Source: Planctomycetota bacterium (GTDB lineage: Bacteria > Planctomycetota > Phycisphaerae > WQYP01). Taken from it: 9,345 bases of DNA. The notes below the pieces were generated by a model. That model was not told where the DNA came from. It made no database searches and worked only from the letters and a program-made list of their open reading frames with translations. Within the stretch, counting starts at the first letter, position 1, and every line of letters starts with the position of its first letter. The position numbers and the translations under genes are program-made. Below, piece by piece: positions 6,082-9,345 of the stretch. Location: the NCBI GenBank assembly GCA_021838985.1, contig JAKCCC010000047.1:1-9345 (forward strand), in the 5' to 3' direction.

Positions 6082-6093
6082 GTACAATTGTAC
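6082..6093. promoter_or_regulatory. 12-bp perfect palindrome, probable operator of the toxin-antitoxin operon
   Basis: GTACAATTGTAC is perfectly symmetric, contains the -10 box of the toxin promoter, and ends three bases before the toxin ATG. A bound dimer here would block RNA polymerase directly. Type II toxin-antitoxin complexes are known to repress their own promoters, so autoregulation is the natural reading; the binding itself is inferred. Confidence 0.65.
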
Positions 6094-6115
6094 ACCAGAT
6101 AGGAGCTGGATTCAA
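6087..6115 (-). promoter_or_regulatory. Sigma70-type promoter of the toxin-antitoxin operon
   Basis: On the minus strand TTGAAT (6115-6110), a 17-base spacer and TACAAT (6092-6087) match consensus at four and five positions. The expected start point, about seven bases downstream, falls at or within two bases of the toxin ATG at 6079. The transcript would therefore be leaderless or nearly so, in line with the absence of a ribosome-binding site. Confidence 0.68.
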
Positions 6116-6166
6116 CGCTCCGACCACAATCTGGAAATTCGCCGGGGCCAGCGGCGTCAGGCGCCC

Positions 6167-6196
6167 CACGCCGCCACCAGGTCAGTTGCCACGACC
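6167..6196 (+). repeat. 30-bp direct repeat, right copy
   Basis: Identical to 5325-5354 and in the same orientation; start to start distance is 842 bp. It lies 51 bases upstream of the toxin-antitoxin -35 box and 57 bases before the acyltransferase ATG. The bases after it resemble those after the left copy imperfectly, so the full element may be about 55-65 bp with a conserved core. Confidence 0.9.
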
Positions 6197-6253
6197 GAGC
6201 CCGGTGGGCGAGAATAGTGCCGTTGGCGCTAGCGGTCTGGCTGGACAAAATGG

Positions 6254-7258
6254 ATGGTCGTATCCACAGAAAACCCAAGCACCGCCGGCACGCGGCGTCC
6301 GATTCGTCATCGCCATCACTGCGGCTACCGGGCCAATCGGTTCATGCTGTGGCTGGGAGGGTCGTGTTTGCCCCTGGGCTACGCACTGGTGGCCGTGGCG
6401 GCCAGTTGGTTCTGGCTGACGGATCAGAAAGCGCGGCAGGCCAGCGCGGATTTCCTGCGGCGCGTCTTTGGCTCCTGCCCGCGTCCGCGGCGCCTCGCCC
6501 AAACCTGGCGCCATTTACGCATTTACGGTGAACTGACCCTGGATGTCAGCGTGGCCCTGGCCGGCTACCAACATATCCACGTGGAGCCGCCCGATGTTCA
6601 ATTGATAAAAGAGGCCTTGCGACCCGATCAGGGGCTATTAATCCTGACCGGGCACGTCGGTTGCCCGGAACTGGCAGCCGCCATGATTCAAAGCCTAGGT
6701 CAAGGCCGCCGGGTCCATATTGTCCGATACCGTGCCCCCGACGATCCCACGGAATATTTCTACCGCACCCACTGGAAGTTGCTCCGTGACGTTCATTGGA
6801 TTAATTCCATCCATCCTTTATCCGCCGGAGTGCAGGTAATGGCCGCGTTGCGAAACCACGACTTTGTCGGAATGCAGGCGGATCGGGCCACGCATGGTCG
6901 CAGTATCCCGGTAACACTGCTGGGGCGCCGGGCTGCTTTACCCGCGGGGCCTTTTACCGCCGCGGTATTATCTCGCGCGCCCGTGGTAACCGCGTTCATG
7001 CTGCGCGAAAAACGCCGCCATTATCGGTTGCATCTGTCACCGCTGCGCTATTACGGGGGCTCGAGGGACGGCCCGGCCGTTGACCAAGGAGCGGCCATTC
7101 GTCGGGCGGCCGAGGATTATGTCGCGGATTTGGAGCCGTTGCTTAAGCGTTATCCCTACCAATGGGGCAATTTCTATAAATTCTGGGAGCTCGCACCGCC
7201 AGCCGGTTCTTCGGTCCATTCCAATTCCATCTCGCAGACAGGGGTCTGCGCCACTTGA
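6254..7258 (+). CDS. HtrB/LpxL-like lysophospholipid acyltransferase family protein
   Basis: The 334-residue product belongs to the LpxL/HtrB (LPLAT) acyltransferases, inner-membrane enzymes that move an acyl chain from acyl-ACP to a lipid acceptor. A single N-terminal membrane segment lies at about 33-54. The catalytic HxxxxE motif is HVGCPE (His134, Glu139) after LLILTG. A second conserved block is GMQADRATHGRSIPVTLLGRRAALPAGP, and the domain ends in YPYQWGNFYKFWE near residue 312. The ATG at 6254 keeps the family-like HHCGYRANRFMLWLG lead-in; an ATG at 6344 would cut it, and neither has a strong ribosome site. The last 22 residues (from LAPPAG) have no family resemblance and lie antisense to the dehydratase gene, an 85-bp tail-to-tail overlap. 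The ACP and FabZ-like genes opposite suggest it uses acyl chains made by that pair. The acceptor (lipid A, phospholipid or a polyene lipid) is unknown. Confidence 0.85.
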   Translation: MVVSTENPSTAGTRRPIRHRHHCGYRANRFMLWLGGSCLPLGYALVAVAASWFWLTDQKARQASADFLRRVFGSCPRPRRLAQTWRHLRIYGELTLDVSVALAGYQHIHVEPPDVQLIKEALRPDQGLLILTGHVGCPELAAAMIQSLGQGRRVHIVRYRAPDDPTEYFYRTHWKLLRDVHWINSIHPLSAGVQVMAALRNHDFVGMQADRATHGRSIPVTLLGRRAALPAGPFTAAVLSRAPVVTAFMLREKRRHYRLHLSPLRYYGGSRDGPAVDQGAAIRRAAEDYVADLEPLLKRYPYQWGNFYKFWELAPPAGSSVHSNSISQTGVCAT

Positions 7259-7575
7259 AGCTTGGCTTCCAACCGTCCTTTCCCACGGGGCAGAAGGGTC
7301 AACGTGACGGTTTCCTCCGGTTTAATCGGACGCAGGAATTTCATCCGGCGGATGGCGGTGATTTCCACTGGTCCCGTGCGCTGGCGCAAAATATCCAACA
7401 CCACTTCGATGTGCAGAAATCCCGGCAAGATGGCGTATCCGGGAAAGTGCCCCTGGAAGCCGCGGTGGGATGCGGGGAAAACCGCCTCGGCGCGGATAGA
7501 CCGGCTCGCCGGCGGAGGTTCGTCCGCGTTGGGCAACTGAATCCTGGCGCCTGAGGCCTGCCCGATGAAATTCAT
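7174..7575 (-). CDS. FabZ-like 3-hydroxyacyl-ACP dehydratase (hotdog fold)
   Basis: The 133-residue product is a FabZ-type hotdog dehydratase, which removes water from 3-hydroxyacyl-ACP to give the trans-2-enoyl-ACP. The active-site block GHFPGYAILPGFLHIE gives catalytic His43 and Glu57 at the family's spacing, followed by a central-helix remnant VVLDILRQR. KFLRPIKPEETVTL fits the family's FRxPVxPGDxL strand. The Gly-Phe-Leu after the Pro is typical of specialised FabZ/ApeP-like enzymes more than of the housekeeping enzyme. The ATG at 7575 follows the ACP stop by three bases, and GGAAG at 7584-7588 is eight bases upstream, so the two are co-translated. The final 13 residues extend past the fold and overlap the end of the acyltransferase gene on the other strand. 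Confidence 0.85.
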   Translation of the reverse strand: MNFIGQASGARIQLPNADEPPPASRSIRAEAVFPASHRGFQGHFPGYAILPGFLHIEVVLDILRQRTGPVEITAIRRMKFLRPIKPEETVTLTLLPRGKGRLEAKLQVAQTPVCEMELEWTEEPAGGASSQNL

Positions 7576-7578
7576 AGG

Positions 7579-7851
7579 TCATTCTTCCGCATGTTGCCTA
7601 TGTGTGTCGATATATCGCGCCAGGCTGCCGATGCTCGCCAGCGCCGCCTGCACTTGATCGTCATGGTCCGGAAGCTGCACTCCAAAGTTCTTGTCCAACA
7701 ACACCGCAACCTCCAACACATCCACCGAGTCCAATCCGAGGCCGTCGGGACCGAAGATAGCCATTTCCGGTCGCAGCGGTTGCCCCGGATCGACACGAAT
7801 CCGCAGCCCTTGCTGCAAGACCTCCATCAATTTTTTTTCGGTTGCTGTCAT
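7579..7851 (-). CDS. Acyl carrier protein
   Basis: This is a 90-residue acidic four-helix carrier protein. Ser42 in GLGLDSVDVLEVAVLL is the phosphopantetheine attachment site, and the preceding IFGPDGLGLDS is typical of carrier proteins in specialised lipid and aryl-polyene clusters. It would carry the growing acyl chain for the FabZ-like enzyme encoded three bases downstream and probably for the acyltransferase opposite. The ATG at 7851 has GGAG at 7857-7860, five bases upstream. The frame stays open to 7926, but the extension has no ACP similarity and precedes the ribosome site. The helix-2 recognition region is intact, so it should be a substrate for a holo-ACP synthase; none is in the window. 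It is the first gene of a two-gene minus-strand operon divergent from hisI. Confidence 0.92.
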   Translation of the reverse strand: MTATEKKLMEVLQQGLRIRVDPGQPLRPEMAIFGPDGLGLDSVDVLEVAVLLDKNFGVQLPDHDDQVQAALASIGSLARYIDTHRQHAEE

Positions 7852-8147
7852 GGATGCTCCGTAGATGACGGTCCATCGCCGCGGCGCCTTATCCATCATC
7901 GCCGTGTGAACAGAGCTGCCACCCAAGTCCGCCTGGGGACGGAGCAGTTCAGTCGCCCCGGCGACCTACGGCGGACCGGGGCAGAGTGCAGCGCCGCCCC
8001 GGGTCTCCACGCTATAGCCTCCCCCAGTGTCAAAACAACCCAAAATACCCGCACTCCGACTTCGGGGCAATTGCACGCCAGCGGCAAGACAAGAATGAAG
8101 ACTATCACTAAAATGGCGCTTATTGGCTGTGCTGCCGGGAGTTGGAA
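7852..8147. other. Divergent intergenic region between ACP and hisI
   Basis: This 296-base stretch must hold promoters for both directions. It contains GTCCGCC (7927-7933) and GGCGGAC (7970-7976) as arms enclosing a short GTCGCC/GGCGAC hairpin (7952-7965). These would lie in the ACP leader if transcription starts near 8004. No gene or known riboswitch is recognised, and no convincing hisI promoter was found. Confidence 0.45.
8011..8038 (-). promoter_or_regulatory. Candidate promoter for the ACP-dehydratase operon
   Basis: On the minus strand TTGTTT (8038-8033), a 16-base spacer and TATAGC (8016-8011). A TTGACA (8033-8028) overlaps but is only 11 bases from that -10 box. The call is weak, but it is the only A+T-richer spot upstream of ACP; it implies a leader of about 150 bases. 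Confidence 0.25.
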
Positions 8148-8597
8148 ATGTCCGATGATTCTGCGCGTGAATTGGGAACGGCTCTGGCGTTGAAAACAGA
8201 TGCCCAGGGGCTTTTCACGGTGGTTGCTGTCGATGCGGATACCGAGGCCGTGCTGATGGTGGCGCATATGAATCGCGCCGCGCTCGACCGAACCATCGCC
8301 ACCCGCCGGGCGACCTATTGGAGCCGGTCGCGGCAAAAATTTTGGGTGAAAGGCGAAGAAAGCGGCCATGAGCAGGAGGTTCGGGAGATATGGATCGATT
8401 GCGATCAGGATGCCATCGTGCTGAAAGTGCGGCAAAAGGGGGCCGCGTGCCATAACGGTTATCGGTCTTGTTTTTATCGCCGCCTGCGCTGGTCCGCCGA
8501 AAATCCTGCGGCGGCGGTGCTGGAATTTGCGGCGTCACCGGTGGTGGACCCGCAGCAGGTATACCCATCCGCCAAACACCGGAATGTATCTCCGTGA
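8148..8597 (+). CDS. hisI: Phosphoribosyl-AMP cyclohydrolase HisI
   Basis: HisI opens the purine ring of phosphoribosyl-AMP, the third step of histidine biosynthesis, as a zinc- and magnesium-dependent cytosolic dimer. The 149-residue product shows the family signature throughout: VLMVAHMNRAAL near 35-46, YWSRSRQKFWVKGEESGH (57-74), the Mg-binding DCDQD (Asp84, 86, 88), LKVRQKGAACHNGYRSCFYR (from 92) with the zinc cysteines Cys85, Cys101 and Cys108. There is no HisE (pyrophosphohydrolase) domain, so this is the monofunctional form. GGGAG at 8137-8141, six bases before the ATG at 8148, favours that start over a TTG two codons earlier. The last 35 or so residues extend beyond the core without a recognised motif. 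No other his gene is nearby. Confidence 0.96.
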   Translation: MSDDSARELGTALALKTDAQGLFTVVAVDADTEAVLMVAHMNRAALDRTIATRRATYWSRSRQKFWVKGEESGHEQEVREIWIDCDQDAIVLKVRQKGAACHNGYRSCFYRRLRWSAENPAAAVLEFAASPVVDPQQVYPSAKHRNVSP

Positions 8598-8661
8598 ACG
8601 GCCAGTATGCGTGTCGCCCAAGCGGTCTGCTGGTTGAGGTGAAAGCGTTAAACTGGGGGAC

Positions 8662-8691
8662 TTGACAGGCGACGTTCGAGCGTATTATAGT
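8662..8691 (+). promoter_or_regulatory. Sigma70-type promoter for the GntR/LacI regulator
   Basis: A perfect TTGACA (8662-8667), an 18-base spacer and TATAGT (8686-8691, five of six consensus matches) predict a start near 8698 and a leader of about 66 bases. It is the strongest promoter in the window by eye. Confidence 0.7.
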
Positions 8692-8701
8692 AGTGCATTA
8701 G

Positions 8702-8715
8702 TTGACTATTGACTT
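8702..8715 (+). promoter_or_regulatory. Tandem TTGACTW heptamers just after the predicted start point
   Basis: TTGACTA (8702-8708) and TTGACTT (8709-8715) are adjacent direct repeats a few bases downstream of the predicted transcription start. They are in the right place for a repressor site for the regulator itself, but the role is inferred. Confidence 0.35.
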
Positions 8716-8763
8716 TAACCAGGAGTGTGCTTATCCTCTGAAAAATTAGATTGGCTGGAAGCG

Positions 8764-9345
8764 ATGACACCAAGGTTAGAGAGAAAACGTAACCTTTCGC
8801 ATCAAATCGCCGATATCTTGCGCCGGGAAATTATCGCGGAATTTAAACCCGGCCAGCGGATTGCTTCCGTGACCGACTTGGCGAAACGCTTTGCAGTGAG
8901 CTACCAGACGGTTCGCGAGGGTTTAGGCATCTTGGCGGAAGAAGGGCTGATTGCGCGGCGGGTCGGCAGCGGCACTTTCGTCAGTGATCCGATTCCGACA
9001 CGTCGATCGCAGCCCCGTTCCGATGAGGACCGCCACGTAGCCGTGTTGTGCGAGCGGGACCTGGCCGATCCGCATGCCTCCTATTTCTACCGGTATGTGC
9101 CGCAACAACTGGTGCGTTTCTTTCAGGAAGCGGGTTTTGCGACGCGGCTGTATGTCGGCCGCGTTGCCATGTCCGCCCCGCCCCAGGAAAAACTTACCTG
9201 CTTGGAATTTTTAGAAGCGCTCGATCACCGTCAGCTTAGCGGCGTGGCAGTGCTGGATGAGCCGATAGGCCTGGATTGGCTGACGGCTTTGCGGGAGCAG
9301 CACGTTCCCATAGTGGGGTCCAACGAACCAGGCGATTATCCGTCG
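8764..9345 (+). CDS. GntR-type HTH regulator with LacI-like sensor domain (partial, runs off the window)
   Basis: The open frame covers 194 codons to the window end with no stop, so it is 3'-truncated here. Residues about 10-75 form a GntR winged helix: LSHQIADILRREI, then LAKRFAVSYQTVREGLGIL (recognition helix) and GLIARRVGSGTFVSDP (wing). From about residue 90 the sequence is a periplasmic-binding-like sensor of LacI type (HVAVLCERDL..FYRYVPQQLVRFFQEAGF..., SGVAVLDE, VPIVGSNEPG). Such hybrids usually sense a sugar and control carbohydrate-use genes. The ATG at 8764 is preceded by GGAAG, rather close at two bases; the in-frame GTG at 8725 would overlap its own AGGAG and add residues without resemblance. 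It has its own near-consensus promoter. The controlled genes are probably beyond the right edge. Confidence 0.88.
   Translation, partial: MTPRLERKRNLSHQIADILRREIIAEFKPGQRIASVTDLAKRFAVSYQTVREGLGILAEEGLIARRVGSGTFVSDPIPTRRSQPRSDEDRHVAVLCERDLADPHASYFYRYVPQQLVRFFQEAGFATRLYVGRVAMSAPPQEKLTCLEFLEALDHRQLSGVAVLDEPIGLDWLTALREQHVPIVGSNEPGDYPS

Noticed and set aside
6080..6169. Extended start for the PIN toxin at 6169
   Set aside because: It would place the promoter and operator inside the coding region, and the family begins at the MxxVxDTN motif.
8721..8740. AGGAG followed by a GTG and a four-codon reading frame before the regulator
   Set aside because: The start is too close to the AGGAG and the peptide is too short to support as a leader peptide.

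Overview
This is a GC-rich bacterial window (by eye well above 60% G+C) with scattered housekeeping and accessory genes and no long operon. Two genes point, as inference only, towards the Planctomycetes-Verrucomicrobia-Lentisphaerae group or a similar free-living Gram-negative lineage: a GntR-type DNA-binding domain fused to a LacI-like sensor, and an HtrB/LpxL-like acyltransferase next to an acyl carrier protein and a FabZ-like dehydratase. There is no rRNA, tRNA, CRISPR array, insertion sequence or phage gene that I can recognise.

Layout. Positions 231-3511 hold four separate plus-strand genes: an Ldh_2-family NAD(P)-dependent 2-hydroxyacid dehydrogenase, the tRNA adenosine deaminase tadA, a YkgJ-type cysteine-cluster protein, and a RidA-family protein. 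Each is preceded by 169-302 bases of non-coding sequence, and the gap before the RidA gene holds a long imperfect inverted repeat. The RidA gene converges on a minus-strand 526-residue predicted membrane protein of unknown function (3527-5107). A small palindrome between them carries the TAA stop codons of both genes.

Positions 5325-6196 hold a minus-strand toxin-antitoxin module: a PIN-domain (VapC-like) toxin first, then a Phd-like antitoxin, overlapping by ATGA. A strong promoter with a 12-bp palindrome over its -10 box lies directly before the toxin ATG. The module is bracketed by two identical 30-bp direct repeats, which suggests a discrete cassette.

Positions 6254-7851 hold a lipid-modification group. 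A plus-strand acyltransferase converges on a minus-strand pair, acyl carrier protein then FabZ-like dehydratase. The acyltransferase and dehydratase reading frames overlap tail to tail by 85 bp. This looks like part of a specialised fatty-acid or aryl-polyene-like pathway, but no ketosynthase is in view.

Positions 8148-9345 hold a stand-alone hisI (histidine biosynthesis), then a consensus sigma70-type promoter and a GntR/LacI hybrid regulator cut by the window end. The most distinctive items are the repeat-bracketed, reverse-order toxin-antitoxin cassette with its probable leaderless, operator-overlapped promoter, the overlapping lipid genes, and the large inverted repeat before the RidA gene. 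I do not see convincing evidence of a wholly new multi-gene system.
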